NCBI RefSeq assembly: GCF_009707545.1
Contig: NZ_WLYK01000001.1
Span: 1,860,001 to 1,924,000 of the forward strand
Reading direction: 5' to 3'
DNA length: 64,000 nt
Source: Nakamurella alba
GTDB taxonomy: Bacteria > Actinomycetota > Actinomycetes > Mycobacteriales > Nakamurellaceae
The position numbers were made by a program, and so were the translations under genes. How positions within the stretch are numbered: position 1 is the first letter of the stretch; each line of letters begins with the position of its first letter. The notes under the pieces were generated by a model. It was not told the origin of the DNA. It worked only from the letters and a program-made list of their open reading frames with translations, and ran no database searches. Shown one piece after another: positions 23,698 through 32,417 of this stretch.

Positions 23698-25962
23698 GTG
23701 ACCGAATACATCGAGCTGCGGGGTGCCCGGGAGAACAACCTGAAGAACGTCACGCTGCGCATCCCCAAGCGCGGCATCACGATCTTCACCGGTGTCTCCG
23801 GGTCCGGGAAGTCGTCGATCGTCTTCGACACCATCGCCTCCGAGGCCCAGCGCCAGCTCTTCGAGAACTTCTCGATGTTCGTCCGCACCTTCCTGCCGCG
23901 GTACCCGCAGCCGGATGCCGACGCGATCGAGAACCTGTCCATGGCGGTGCTCGTCGACCAGAAGCGGCTCGGCGGCGGCTCGACCTCGACGGTCGGCACG
24001 GTCACCGACATCTTCACGGTGCTGCGACTGCTGTTCTCCCGGCTGGGCAGCCCGTCGGCCGGCTACGCGAACGCCTACTCGTTCAACCACGCGGACGGCC
24101 GCTGCCCGGAGTGCAACGGTCTGGGCCGCACGATGGCCTTCGACACCACGGGTTTCGTCGACCCCGACCGGACGCTGTCCGAGGGTGCGGTGCAGGTGCC
24201 GCTCTTCGTCGGCTGGGAGAACAACGTCTACAGCTCCTCGGGCTTCTTCGACAACGACAAGAAGGTGCGCGACTTCTCCGACGAGGAGATGCAGCTGCTG
24301 CTGCACGGGTCCGGCCGCAAGTTCAAGCTCAGCATCGGCGACCAGACGATGAACGCCACCTACGAGGGGATCGTCGAGAAGCTCACCCGCTCGTACATCC
24401 GCCGCGATCTCAAGACCCTCGGCGAGCGGACACAGAAGCAGGTCGGCAAGTACCTGACCACCGGCCCGTGCCCGCTGTGCCGGGGAGCCCGGTTGAACCA
24501 GGCGGCGTTGGCCAGCCGGATCGCCGGGCGGAACATCGCCGAGCTGGCGGACACCGAGATCGACGAGCTGGTGGCCTTCCTGCAGGAGCTCGACCGCTCC
24601 GGGGACGCCGGCGAGGTGGCCGCCCCGATGATCGGCACCCTGCTCGAGCGACTCGGCCACCTGGTCGACATCGGCCTGGACTACCTGACTCTCAGCCGGG
24701 AGACCGACACCCTGTCCGGCGGCGAGTCGCAGCGGGTGAAGATGGTCAAGCATCTGTCGAGCAGCCTGATCGACGTGATGTACGTCTTCGACGAGCCCAG
24801 CGTCGGGCTGCACCCGCGGGACGTCCACCGGCTGGGCGAGCTGCTGCGCCGGCTGCGCGACAAGGGCAACACGGTGCTGGTGGTCGAGCACGACCCCGAC
24901 GTCATCGCGGTCGCCGACCACGTCGTCGACGTCGGGCCGCGCGCCGGCCGGGCCGGCGGCGAGATCATGTACGAGGGCGACCATGCCGGGCTGCTGGCCT
25001 CCGACACACTGACCGGGCGGTTCCTGAACCGGCCGCTGCCGGTGAAGACCGACGTGCGCACCCCGACCGGGTCGCTGCCCGTCCGCGATGCCCGCACCAA
25101 CAACCTGCAGGGTGTCTCGGTCGACATCCCCACCGGTGTGCTGACGGCGATCACCGGCATCGCCGGCTCCGGGAAGAGTTCGCTGATCCACCAGGAGTTC
25201 CTGCGTGCCCACCCGGGCGCGATCGTGGTGGACCAGTCGGCCGTCGGGGTGTCGGTGCGGTCCAATCCCGGCACCTACACCGGGGTGATGGACGACATCC
25301 GCAAGGCGTACGCGAAGGCGAACAAGGTCGACGCCGGCCTGTTCTCGTTCAACTCCAAGGGCGCCTGCGAGACCTGCAAGGGCCTCGGCGTCATCTACAC
25401 CGACCTGGCCTTCCTGGACGGGGTGCGCACGCAGTGCGAGACCTGCCTGGGGCGCCGGTTCAAGGACGAGGTGCTCACCTACCTGCTGCACGGCGCCAAC
25501 ATCGACGACGTCCTGGAGATGACCGTCGACCAGGCGCTGGAACACTTCCCGGAGAAGGAGATCGTCCGCCGGTTGCGGGCGATGAGCGACGTCGGTCTGG
25601 GCTACCTCACCCTCGGGCAACCGCTCTCCACCCTCTCCGGCGGTGAGTGCCAGCGCATCAAGCTGGCCGGCGAACTGCACAAGAAGGGCTCGGTCTACGT
25701 CATGGACGAGCCGACCACCGGGCTGCACATGTCCGACATCGAGCACCTGCTGGCGATCATGAACCGGCTGGTGGACGCCGGGAACTCGGTGATCGTCATC
25801 GAGCACAACATGGACGTGGTGCGGCAGGCGGACTGGGTGATCGACATGGGACCGGAGGGCGGACACAAGGGTGGTCGCGTCATGTTCGAGGGGCCGCCGG
25901 CCCTGCTGGCCGCCGACGAGGACTCGCTGACCGCACCGTTCCTCGTCACATCCCACGGCTGA
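23698..25962 (+). CDS. Short UvrA-like ABC ATPase
   Basis: A 754-residue twin-ABC protein of the UvrA fold, about 200 residues shorter than canonical UvrA. First half: Walker A GVSGSGKSSIVFDTIASEAQ near 35, zinc Cys pairs CPECNGLG and CPLCRGARL, signature LSGGESQRVKMV, Walker B VMYVFDEPSVGLHP. Second half: GIAGSGKSSLIHQEF, CETCKGLG and CETCLGRR, LSGGECQRIKLAG, YVMDEPTTGLHM. The UvrB-binding region is reduced. Relatives include UvrA2 and the drug-resistance protein DrrC, so a DNA-ligand or drug-tolerance role is as likely as classical repair. The GTG start follows from homology (VTEYIELRGARENNLKNV). Confidence 0.9.
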   Translation: MTEYIELRGARENNLKNVTLRIPKRGITIFTGVSGSGKSSIVFDTIASEAQRQLFENFSMFVRTFLPRYPQPDADAIENLSMAVLVDQKRLGGGSTSTVGTVTDIFTVLRLLFSRLGSPSAGYANAYSFNHADGRCPECNGLGRTMAFDTTGFVDPDRTLSEGAVQVPLFVGWENNVYSSSGFFDNDKKVRDFSDEEMQLLLHGSGRKFKLSIGDQTMNATYEGIVEKLTRSYIRRDLKTLGERTQKQVGKYLTTGPCPLCRGARLNQAALASRIAGRNIAELADTEIDELVAFLQELDRSGDAGEVAAPMIGTLLERLGHLVDIGLDYLTLSRETDTLSGGESQRVKMVKHLSSSLIDVMYVFDEPSVGLHPRDVHRLGELLRRLRDKGNTVLVVEHDPDVIAVADHVVDVGPRAGRAGGEIMYEGDHAGLLASDTLTGRFLNRPLPVKTDVRTPTGSLPVRDARTNNLQGVSVDIPTGVLTAITGIAGSGKSSLIHQEFLRAHPGAIVVDQSAVGVSVRSNPGTYTGVMDDIRKAYAKANKVDAGLFSFNSKGACETCKGLGVIYTDLAFLDGVRTQCETCLGRRFKDEVLTYLLHGANIDDVLEMTVDQALEHFPEKEIVRRLRAMSDVGLGYLTLGQPLSTLSGGECQRIKLAGELHKKGSVYVMDEPTTGLHMSDIEHLLAIMNRLVDAGNSVIVIEHNMDVVRQADWVIDMGPEGGHKGGRVMFEGPPALLAADEDSLTAPFLVTSHG

Positions 25963-26039
25963 CCCGGGGGAAACCCCTACCCTGGAACCGGGGGACAGCC
26001 CCGTTCCCGCACGGCCGACGGCAGGGGAGGGTGAGGGAC

Positions 26040-26783
26040 ATGACCGCCCCGTCCCGCGCCCCGATGGTCCTCTTCGGTCTGACCGTGCTGACTCTGGTGC
26101 TGGTGCAGGTCGTCTCGCTCGGTGCCCGCAACCCCTTCACCGACACGCTGAGCAGCTATGCCTGGGTGGACGAGGGCTGGATGTTCGTCCTGGCGCTGCT
26201 GATCCTCGCGGTCGGGATCCTGCTGCTGGCCTCCGAACTGCACCGGCGCGGCCGCGGCGGACCGGCGGCCCGGACCCTCCTCCGGATCGCCGCCGTCGCC
26301 TCGGTCGTCGCCGCCGTCTGCCCGGCCGACGCGCCCGGCAGCAACGGCCCGAGCGTCACCGGGGAGGTGCACCGGTACGCCAGCCTGGTGCTGATCGGCG
26401 GCGCCCCCGCCGGTGTGCTGCTGCTCGCCTCCACCGGCATGTTCGCCCGTCGGGCACGCCGGATCCTGATGCAGGTCTTCGTGATCGGCAGCCTGGCCGC
26501 GGTGATCTTCGTCGGCAGCCTGGCCGGGGACTGGGTGTCCGGCGGGGTGAGCCAGCGAATCCTGGTCGGTGCCGTGGTCACCGTGCTCGGTATCACGGCG
26601 CTCGCGCTGCACCAGCCGGAATCCGTCGCGCGGCCGGACGCCGCCGAGGCGACCGTGCCCACCGCGCTCGCCCGGCAGTACACCCCGACGGGTCCGGTGG
26701 TCCCACCGGGGTCGGCATCGGGCCTGACGTCAGCGGCCGCTCTCCACGACGGCACGGCCCATCCGGTCCAGGATCTCCTGTAG
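26040..26783 (+). CDS. DUF998-family membrane protein
   Basis: A 247-residue protein with about six membrane helices; the last 50 residues are hydrophilic. The motif NPFTDTLSSYAWVDEGWMFVLALLILAVG matches the other DUF998 gene at 17903. Function unknown. The ATG is preceded by GGGGAGGGTGAGGG. The 3' end runs 54 bases into the convergent aminotransferase gene. It begins 77 bases after the UvrA-like gene and may share its transcript. Confidence 0.8.
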   Translation: MTAPSRAPMVLFGLTVLTLVLVQVVSLGARNPFTDTLSSYAWVDEGWMFVLALLILAVGILLLASELHRRGRGGPAARTLLRIAAVASVVAAVCPADAPGSNGPSVTGEVHRYASLVLIGGAPAGVLLLASTGMFARRARRILMQVFVIGSLAAVIFVGSLAGDWVSGGVSQRILVGAVVTVLGITALALHQPESVARPDAAEATVPTALARQYTPTGPVVPPGSASGLTSAAALHDGTAHPVQDLL

Positions 26784-27896
26784 CAGGGCCGGGCCGGTCC
26801 CGAAGTTCAGCCGGACGAAACCCCCGGCCCCGGGCCCGAAGTCATGCCCGGGGTTCACCGCCACACCGTGCTCGAGGAACACCGCAGCGGGATCCGGCCA
26901 GGGCAGTCCCCGGCAGTCCAGCCAGCCGAGGTAGGTGGCCTCGGGCGGGATCCAGTCGACGCCGGCGGTCAGCCGGACCCAGGCGCCGACCTGGTCACGC
27001 CGGTCGCTCAACTGCCGGCCCAGGGCGGCCAGCCAGGCATCGCCGTGCTGCCAGGCGGCCAGGGTCGCGGCCACCCCGAGCACATTCGGCGCGCCGGTCC
27101 GCGCGGGCACCTCGTCCCATCGGCGCAGCACCTCGTCCGGGCCGAGATGGACCACAGCGGTGGACATCCCGGCCAGGTTGAAGCTCTTGCCGGCCGACGT
27201 GACGGTGATCGTGCGGGCCGCGACCTCCGGACCCAGCGAGGCGAACGGCAGGTGCCGGTGCGGGGCGTGCACGAGCTCTGCGTGGATCTCGTCGGCGATC
27301 ACCCACAGGTCGTGGGCCAGTGCAATCTCGGCGACCTGCTCCAGCTCGTCACGGTTCAGGACGCGCCCGGTCGGGTTCTGCGGGTTCACCAGCACCAGGA
27401 CCCGCGCCCCGGTGGCGGCCGCCTCCCGGAAGCCATCCGGATCCCAGACATACCGGCCGTCGACCACGTCCGCGGGCACCGGCACCAACCGGCGGCCCAG
27501 CAGAGCGGGGCCCTCGACGAAGGGCGGGTAGGCAGGAGTCGGCAGCAGGACGGGTGCACCCGGCGGTGTCGTCAGATCGATCAGCAGCTGCACGGCCTGC
27601 ACCAGGTCGTTGACGCCGCGGACACGAGTCGGATCCGGCGACCACCCGTACCGGTCGGACATGCGCCCGGCGAACGCGTCGGCCAGCGGCGACACCGGCG
27701 GCAGATCCCATGACGGATAACCGAGTTCGTGCCGGTCCAGGACGTCCAGCACCGCCGACCGGACGAACTCCGGCACCTGCACGTCCAAGTCCGCGACCCA
27801 GGCGGGCAGGACGTCGGGGCCGAAGAGCTGCCACTTCACGCCGCGACGGCGCCCCGCCTCCTCCTTGCTGTTCGCGAAAGCGGGCTGGTCGGACAT
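26730..27896 (-). CDS. MalY/PatB-type PLP aminotransferase (cystathionine beta-lyase)
   Basis: Fold-type I PLP enzyme of 388 residues. Seen: KWQLFGPDVLPAWVADLDV at the N-terminus, LVLVNPQNPTGRVL, VIADEIHAELVHA, and the PLP-lysine motif TVTSAGKSFNLAGMSTAVV. The AEIHA-like and SAGKSFN motifs are typical of the PatB/MalY C-S lyase branch rather than of ordinary aminotransferases. ATG at 27896 chosen where homology begins. It is divergent from a methyltransferase with only 26 bp between starts. A role in sulfur amino-acid turnover is inference. Confidence 0.9.
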   Translation of the reverse strand: MSDQPAFANSKEEAGRRRGVKWQLFGPDVLPAWVADLDVQVPEFVRSAVLDVLDRHELGYPSWDLPPVSPLADAFAGRMSDRYGWSPDPTRVRGVNDLVQAVQLLIDLTTPPGAPVLLPTPAYPPFVEGPALLGRRLVPVPADVVDGRYVWDPDGFREAAATGARVLVLVNPQNPTGRVLNRDELEQVAEIALAHDLWVIADEIHAELVHAPHRHLPFASLGPEVAARTITVTSAGKSFNLAGMSTAVVHLGPDEVLRRWDEVPARTGAPNVLGVAATLAAWQHGDAWLAALGRQLSDRRDQVGAWVRLTAGVDWIPPEATYLGWLDCRGLPWPDPAAVFLEHGVAVNPGHDFGPGAGGFVRLNFGTGPALLQEILDRMGRAVVESGR

Positions 27897-27922
27897 GGAT
27901 GCAGGATGCCAGGCTGGAGGAC

Positions 27923-28570
27923 ATGACCACATGGCAGCAGCAGGCGGACGTACTGGCGGGGCGCGCAGTGGCAGCGGGGCGACCGGCCGCCTGGTTCGAG
28001 GAGCTCTACTCGGCGGGCGAGGCGGGGGAGCACGATCTGCCGTGGGACCGCTCGGAGCCGTCCCCGCTGGTGTCGGCCTGGGATGCCGTGCAGCAGCCGC
28101 CGCACGGCGGCCGGCGCGCGGTGGTGGTCGGCGCCGGGCTGGGCGCCGACGCCCGGCTGCTGCTGGCAGGCGGTTGGCAGGTGACCGCTTTCGACATCTC
28201 GCCGACCGCGGTCCGGCTGGCCGCCGATCGTTCGCCGGGCGTGGACATCCGGGTCGCGGACCTGTTCGCCCTGCCCGCGGAGCTCGTCGGCGCCTTCGAC
28301 CTGGTGCTCGAGGTGTTCACCGTGCAGGCGCTCCCGCGCACCGAGCGGGCCGGGGCGACCGCGGCCGTCCGGTCGCTGCTGGCGCCCGGCGGCCGGCTGC
28401 TGGTGATCCAGCGGGTGTGGGACGACGAGAACGACACCAGCGGTCCGCCCTGGCCGCTGAGCGCGGCGGACATCGACGCCTTCGCCGATGGTGACGTGAC
28501 CCTGGAGCAGCAGCAGACGGTCGACACCGCCGAAGGGCCGTACTGGCGGGTGCAGTTCCGGCGGGCCTGA
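27923..28570 (+). CDS. SAM-dependent methyltransferase
   Basis: Class I methyltransferase of 215 residues. The motif I equivalent is AVVVGAGLGADARLLLAGGWQVTAFDIS, then VDIRVADLFALP, FDLVLEVFTVQALP and LLAPGGRLLVIQRV. Substrate unknown. An ATG with CTGGAGGAC just upstream. The N-terminal WFEELYSAGEAGEHDLPWDR resembles the thiopurine/halide methyltransferase-like branch. Confidence 0.87.
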   Translation: MTTWQQQADVLAGRAVAAGRPAAWFEELYSAGEAGEHDLPWDRSEPSPLVSAWDAVQQPPHGGRRAVVVGAGLGADARLLLAGGWQVTAFDISPTAVRLAADRSPGVDIRVADLFALPAELVGAFDLVLEVFTVQALPRTERAGATAAVRSLLAPGGRLLVIQRVWDDENDTSGPPWPLSAADIDAFADGDVTLEQQQTVDTAEGPYWRVQFRRA

Positions 28571-28574
28571 GGCG

Positions 28575-29858
28575 TCAGTGGCCGACGACCACCGGGGCGT
28601 CGGCGGGGTCCGGGATCAGCAGGGTGCGCGGGCGGACCACGAACAGCAGCACCAGCAGGGCACCGGCGGCCCCGGCCAGGATCACCAGACCCATGGACAG
28701 GGCGCTGATCTCGCCACCGACCGCGACCAGCGGGGCGAGCAGCGCGCCGGCCCCGAACTGGACCGCGCCGAGCACCGCGGCAGCGGTGCCGGCCGCCTCG
28801 CCGTGCCGGGCGAGAGCGAGACCGGGCAGGTTCGGCATGGCCAGTCCGCACGAGGCGAGGGTCACGAACATCGCCACCATGACGGCCGGCAGGCCGCCGA
28901 TGTCCAGTGCGGACACCGTCACCAGGGCGGTCGCACCGACAGTGGCGATGACCAGCGCCGTGCGCAGCACCACGACCGCGGCGAACCGGCGCAGCAGCAC
29001 CGGGTTCAGCTGGGACATCACGATCAGGCCGATGGAGTTGGCACCGAAGACGATGCCGAACATCGCCGAACTCAACCCGAACTGGTTCTGCATGACGAAC
29101 GATGCACCGGACACGTAGCCGAGGATCACCGTCATGGCCAGGCCGGCCACCAGGGTCAGCCCGACGAACTGGCGCTCGCGCAGCAGGGTGCCGTAGGTCC
29201 GGAAGGCGGCGAGGACACCGCCGGTCCGCCGGCGGGCCGGCGGCAGGGTCTCCGGCAGCACGGTGGCCGCCACCACGGCGAGCGCGGCGGCGATCAGCGC
29301 CAGCAGGACGAACAGGCCGTTCCAGGTGGTGGTGCGGAGCACAAGGCTGCCGATGGTCGGCGCCAGGATCGGCGCGACACCGGTGACCAGCATCAGCCGT
29401 GCCAGCAGGCGGGCGGCCGGCAGTCCGGTCAGCAGGTCACGGACGATGGCCAGCGAGATCACCGCGCCGGCAGCCGCGCCGATGCCCTGCAGGGTGCGAG
29501 CGATCATCAGCAGCTCGACGTTCGGGGCGAAGGCGCAGAGCACCGAGGCGACCAGATGCAGCAACAACCCGGCGATCAGCGGCCGGCGCCGGCCGAAGCG
29601 GTCGGCCAGCGGGCCCATCAGCAGCTGCCCACCGGCCACACCCAGCAGGGTCGCGGTCAGGGTCAGCTGCACGGCCGAGTCGGTGGCACGGAACTCGGCG
29701 GCGATCGTCGGCAGTGCCGGCAGGTACGTGTCGATCGTGAGCGGGGTGATGGCCGTCAGCGCGCCCAGCACGATCGCCAGCTTGACCGTCCGCACCGGCG
29801 GCACGGCGCCGTGGTGCGGGTCCAGGGCAGGGGCGGGGGACAGTGACTGGCTGGTCAT
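28575..29858 (-). CDS. Bcr/CflA-type multidrug MFS exporter
   Basis: Twelve-helix major facilitator of 427 residues, drug:proton antiporter type. The DHA1 motif A appears as GPLADRFGRRRPLIAGL, preceded by ITPLTIDTYLPALPTIAAEF, the hallmark of the Bcr/CflA branch. Motif C-like GIGAAAGAVISLAIVRD follows. ATG at 29858; the 268 bp upstream to the VOC gene hold no other gene that I see. Substrates cannot be predicted. Confidence 0.92.
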   Translation of the reverse strand: MTSQSLSPAPALDPHHGAVPPVRTVKLAIVLGALTAITPLTIDTYLPALPTIAAEFRATDSAVQLTLTATLLGVAGGQLLMGPLADRFGRRRPLIAGLLLHLVASVLCAFAPNVELLMIARTLQGIGAAAGAVISLAIVRDLLTGLPAARLLARLMLVTGVAPILAPTIGSLVLRTTTWNGLFVLLALIAAALAVVAATVLPETLPPARRRTGGVLAAFRTYGTLLRERQFVGLTLVAGLAMTVILGYVSGASFVMQNQFGLSSAMFGIVFGANSIGLIVMSQLNPVLLRRFAAVVVLRTALVIATVGATALVTVSALDIGGLPAVMVAMFVTLASCGLAMPNLPGLALARHGEAAGTAAAVLGAVQFGAGALLAPLVAVGGEISALSMGLVILAGAAGALLVLLFVVRPRTLLIPDPADAPVVVGH

Positions 29859-30126
29859 CCGGGGCTTCTCGATCGATCTCGTGGCGGGATGCGTACGGCT
29901 CCGGACGCGGGACTGCACCACACATCTGCGGCGCACTGTCAGTTCTACGGCATCGGGGCCACCGGTATTCCCGGACGCGGCCACCTTCCGGTGGTCACCG
30001 GTCGAACAGCTCATGACGGGAGGCCGACGGAGGGTGGTGTCCGATCGTCCGGTCGGCCGGGCCGGCGCCATTGGGTGTCAGGCGGGAGGCGGCGGCGTGG
30101 AAGCAGCGGCGCCCGCCTCGAACGGA

Positions 30127-30528
30127 TCAGACGAGAAGCTCGTTGAGCGCCAGGACATTGCCCTCGGTGTCCTCGACGAAGGCGGACCGCACCACGCCGA
30201 AGTCCATGATGTCGCCGCGGGCGACCGCGGGGTGCCCGTCAAAGGTGGCGGTGGCGGGCATCGGCCGCATCCGGGCACCGCGTTCCTTCAGGTCGCGGAC
30301 CACCGCCTCGATGTCCTCGACCAGGAAGCTGACCATCGGATAGCCCGGCGGCACCCGACCCGGGATCTCGGTGACCATCAGCAGGGTGCCGGAGCCGGCG
30401 CGGAACATCATCGGGTCGTCGTCCGGCCCGGAGAGCAGCTCGAGACCGAGCACATCGCGGTAGAAGGCACGGGCCCGGTCACCGTCCTTGGCCGGCAGCA
30501 CCGGGTTGAGCGGGAAACGATCCAGCAT
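30127..30528 (-). CDS. VOC-superfamily (glyoxalase-like) protein
   Basis: A 133-residue vicinal-oxygen-chelate protein with two beta-alpha-beta modules: NPVLPAKDGDRARAFYRDVLGLELL, then FLVEDIEAVVRDLKERGARM and FVEDTEGNVLALNEL with the metal Glu. Typical of uncharacterised glyoxalase/bleomycin-resistance-like proteins. Substrate unknown. The start is the ATG at 30528; the longer frame upstream is repeat-derived. It lies tail-to-tail with nothing, being upstream of the MFS gene on the same strand. Confidence 0.85.
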   Translation of the reverse strand: MLDRFPLNPVLPAKDGDRARAFYRDVLGLELLSGPDDDPMMFRAGSGTLLMVTEIPGRVPPGYPMVSFLVEDIEAVVRDLKERGARMRPMPATATFDGHPAVARGDIMDFGVVRSAFVEDTEGNVLALNELLV

Positions 30529-30705
30529 CCGCCGTCGACCTCCGTCCGGATCCGGGAGGAGTCCGGACACCGTTGGGTGGGTACCCACGCAATCGAGCGG
30601 CATGCCCGGGAAACCACAACGGTCCGGACACGGAACACCGTCATGGCCGGGCGGGCGGCGTCGAGGTGCGGACCCGCCGGCGCGGGGCCGGCGGCAGCAG
30701 GATCC

Positions 30706-30756
30706 CGGCGGGCACAGGATCCCGCCGGGCACAGGGTCACGCCGGGCACAGGGTCA
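30706..30756 (+). repeat. Three 17-bp tandem repeats between two VOC genes
   Basis: Units at 30706-30722, 30723-30739 and 30740-30756 share CGCCGGGCACAGG. They lie in the 274-bp divergent region between the two VOC genes, which holds no other gene. Confidence 0.75.
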
Positions 30757-30802
30757 CGGCGGCGGAGACGGGCACGGCGAGCACGAAGGAGGACGGGACC
30801 CG

Positions 30803-31228
30803 ATGACGGTGCACTGGCGACAGGTGGTGCTGGACACCACCGACCCGCGCGGGTTGGCAGAGTTCTACCGGCAACTGCTCGAGTACGAGTACCGGGCGGG
30901 CGACGAACCACCGGCGCCGGGCGATCCCGATCCGCATGGCGAGGACTGGCTGGTGCTGCGCAAGCCCGGCGCGGACATGGGCATCGCGTTCCAGAAGGTG
31001 GACGCACTGCCGGTCCCCACCTGGCCCGAGGACGGTGTGCCACAACAGCTCCACCTGGACCTGACGGTGGCGACCACGGCGGAGCTGGAGGCCGAGCACG
31101 ACCGGGTGCTCGGGATGGGCGCCCACTTGCGCTACGACAGGTTCGACGACCCGGAGGAGCCGCTGCGGGTGTACGCCGATCCGGCCGGCCACCCGTTCTG
31201 CATCTTCGTGGCCGAGCCGCCGGCCTGA
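30803..31228 (+). CDS. VOC-superfamily protein
   Basis: A 141-residue glyoxalase-fold protein: WRQVVLDTTDPRGLAEFYRQLLEYEY, LRKPGADMGIAFQKVD, QLHLDLTV with the metal His, and VYADPAGHPFCIFV. Close to the glyoxalase-like domain (Glyoxalase_6) family common in actinomycetes. Substrate unknown. The ATG is preceded by AAGGAGGACGG. The 3' hairpin overlaps its stop codon. Confidence 0.87.
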   Translation: MTVHWRQVVLDTTDPRGLAEFYRQLLEYEYRAGDEPPAPGDPDPHGEDWLVLRKPGADMGIAFQKVDALPVPTWPEDGVPQQLHLDLTVATTAELEAEHDRVLGMGAHLRYDRFDDPEEPLRVYADPAGHPFCIFVAEPPA

Positions 31229-31238
31229 GACCGGCGGC
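31216..31238 (+). terminator. Hairpin over the VOC stop codon
   Basis: GCCGCCGG and CCGGCGGC, perfect 8-bp arms with a 7-nt loop, enclose the stop codon at 31226-31228. It lies between convergent genes and would separate the VOC transcript from the peptide cluster. Confidence 0.6.
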
Positions 31239-31273
31239 CCGGACCTGGGTGGTGAATCAGGCTGGGTGGAAGG

Positions 31274-31630
31274 TCAGTCCGTGAGCTTCTTGACGCCGAC
31301 GTAGGCGCCTGCCGTGGCGACGGAAGCGCCGACCCCGATGATCGCGCCCCACAGAGCGCTGGCGATCCCGGCCGCCGCGAACAGCGGGAGCACCCCACCG
31401 TTGGTGCCTTCCAGGTCGGACTCGCTCAGTTCGGAGTCGGGCTGCACGGCGGGGACGGCCGGCGGCAGGGTGAGCACCAGCTTCGACGGACTCGTCTCGC
31501 GGACCTCGACGATGGTGGTGGCCGGCAGCTCGACGCCTTCGGCCGACAGGACCGCCTTGGGGTCGGCCAGCAGGGTGGTGCGGAAGTCCCGGTCGGTGGC
31601 GGCGCGGGACTGGATGTCGTGCAGGATCAT
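31274..31630 (-). CDS. NHLP-type precursor peptide, copy 4
   Basis: A 118-residue peptide, last of four tandem paralogues. The leader (residues 1-79) matches the nitrile-hydratase-leader-peptide family of RiPP precursors: RDFRTTLLADPKAVLSAEGV, LVLTLPP, then SELSESDLEGTNGG. The double Gly at 78-79 is the likely cleavage site. The 39-residue core VLPLFAAAGIA... has no Cys, is hydrophobic with spaced Gly, and ends VGVKKLTD. ATG with GGAAG eight bases before. It is separated by 67 bp from copy 3. No modification enzyme or peptidase-exporter is adjacent. Confidence 0.8.
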   Translation of the reverse strand: MILHDIQSRAATDRDFRTTLLADPKAVLSAEGVELPATTIVEVRETSPSKLVLTLPPAVPAVQPDSELSESDLEGTNGGVLPLFAAAGIASALWGAIIGVGASVATAGAYVGVKKLTD

Positions 31631-31697
31631 GATCGTCTTCCGTGGTCGGGGTGAGGGTCGTCGCGGGTGTGGTGGGGAGAGCGCGGGCGGGCCCGGC

Positions 31698-32030
31698 TCA
31701 GAACCACTTCTTGCTCTCGACGCCGAGGACGAAGGCGATGGGGATGACGAGCGCCCAGGGGGAGATCCCGCCACTGGCGCCCGACAGCGCATCCTCGGTC
31801 AGTTCGGCATCGTCGTCCTGCTGCAGGACCGGAGGCAGATCCAACACGAACTCGTCCGGGCGGGTGGGCTCGACCACCGACACGGTGAGGCCTTCGGGGA
31901 CGTCGACGCCCTCGGCGACCAGGGTGCCCCGCGGGTCGGCGATCAGCCGGGCGCGGAACTGCGGGTCGAACCCGGCGCGGATCCTGATGTCGTCCAGCGT
32001 CGGCACGGATGCCTTTTCGATCGTGGTCAT
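31698..32030 (-). CDS. NHLP-type precursor peptide, copy 3
   Basis: A 110-residue paralogue. Leader: FDPQFRARLIADPRGTLVAE, FVLDLPPVL, DAELTEDALSGASGG with GG at 87-88. The 22-residue core starts ISPWALVIPIAF and ends VESKKWF; it is the shortest, is Cys-free and aromatic at its end. The ATG overlaps the stop of copy 2 (TGATG), implying translational coupling. The ribosome site is poor, consistent with coupling. Confidence 0.8.
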   Translation of the reverse strand: MTTIEKASVPTLDDIRIRAGFDPQFRARLIADPRGTLVAEGVDVPEGLTVSVVEPTRPDEFVLDLPPVLQQDDDAELTEDALSGASGGISPWALVIPIAFVLGVESKKWF

Positions 32031-32368
32031 CAGCCCAGCCACCGACCGAGACCGAAGGCGGAACCGCCACCGGCGATCACGAAGCCGAGGATGAGGAACG
32101 GCCCGACACCGCCGTCGGCGGCGGCCAGCTGGTCGTCGGTCAACTCCATGTCCTCGAGCAGCGGCGGCACCGTCAGCACGATGTGCTCGGGAGTGGACTC
32201 CACGACGTCGATCTCGAGATCGGCCGGCACCTCGATGCCGGCGGCGGCGAGCACCGCGTGCGGGTCGGCGATCAGCGACGCCCGGAACTCCGGGTCGACG
32301 GCGCTGCGCGAGTACAACTCCTGCAGCACCGCTTCCGCGGACACTGCAAGGCTTTCGGTGGTGGTCAT
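32030..32368 (-). CDS. NHLP-type precursor peptide, copy 2
   Basis: A 112-residue paralogue. Leader: VDPEFRASLIADPHAVLAAA, IVLTVPPLL, MELTDDQLAAADGG with GG at 86-87. The 25-residue core VGPFLILGFVIAGGG... is hydrophobic, Gly-rich, Cys-free, and ends GLGRWLG. ATG preceded by ACAGGAAACATCG. It follows copy 1 after 49 bp and overlaps copy 3 by one base. Confidence 0.8.
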   Translation of the reverse strand: MTTTESLAVSAEAVLQELYSRSAVDPEFRASLIADPHAVLAAAGIEVPADLEIDVVESTPEHIVLTVPPLLEDMELTDDQLAAADGGVGPFLILGFVIAGGGSAFGLGRWLG

Positions 32369-32417
32369 CGATGTTTCCTGTCCTCGTGGATGTCCTGGTG
32401 TTCGGTCGCGGGCGGGA

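Noticed and set aside
23698-25962. Canonical UvrA
   Set aside because: At 754 residues it is too short, with a reduced UvrB-binding region. It fits the UvrA2/DrrC-type group, so I gave it no uvrA symbol.
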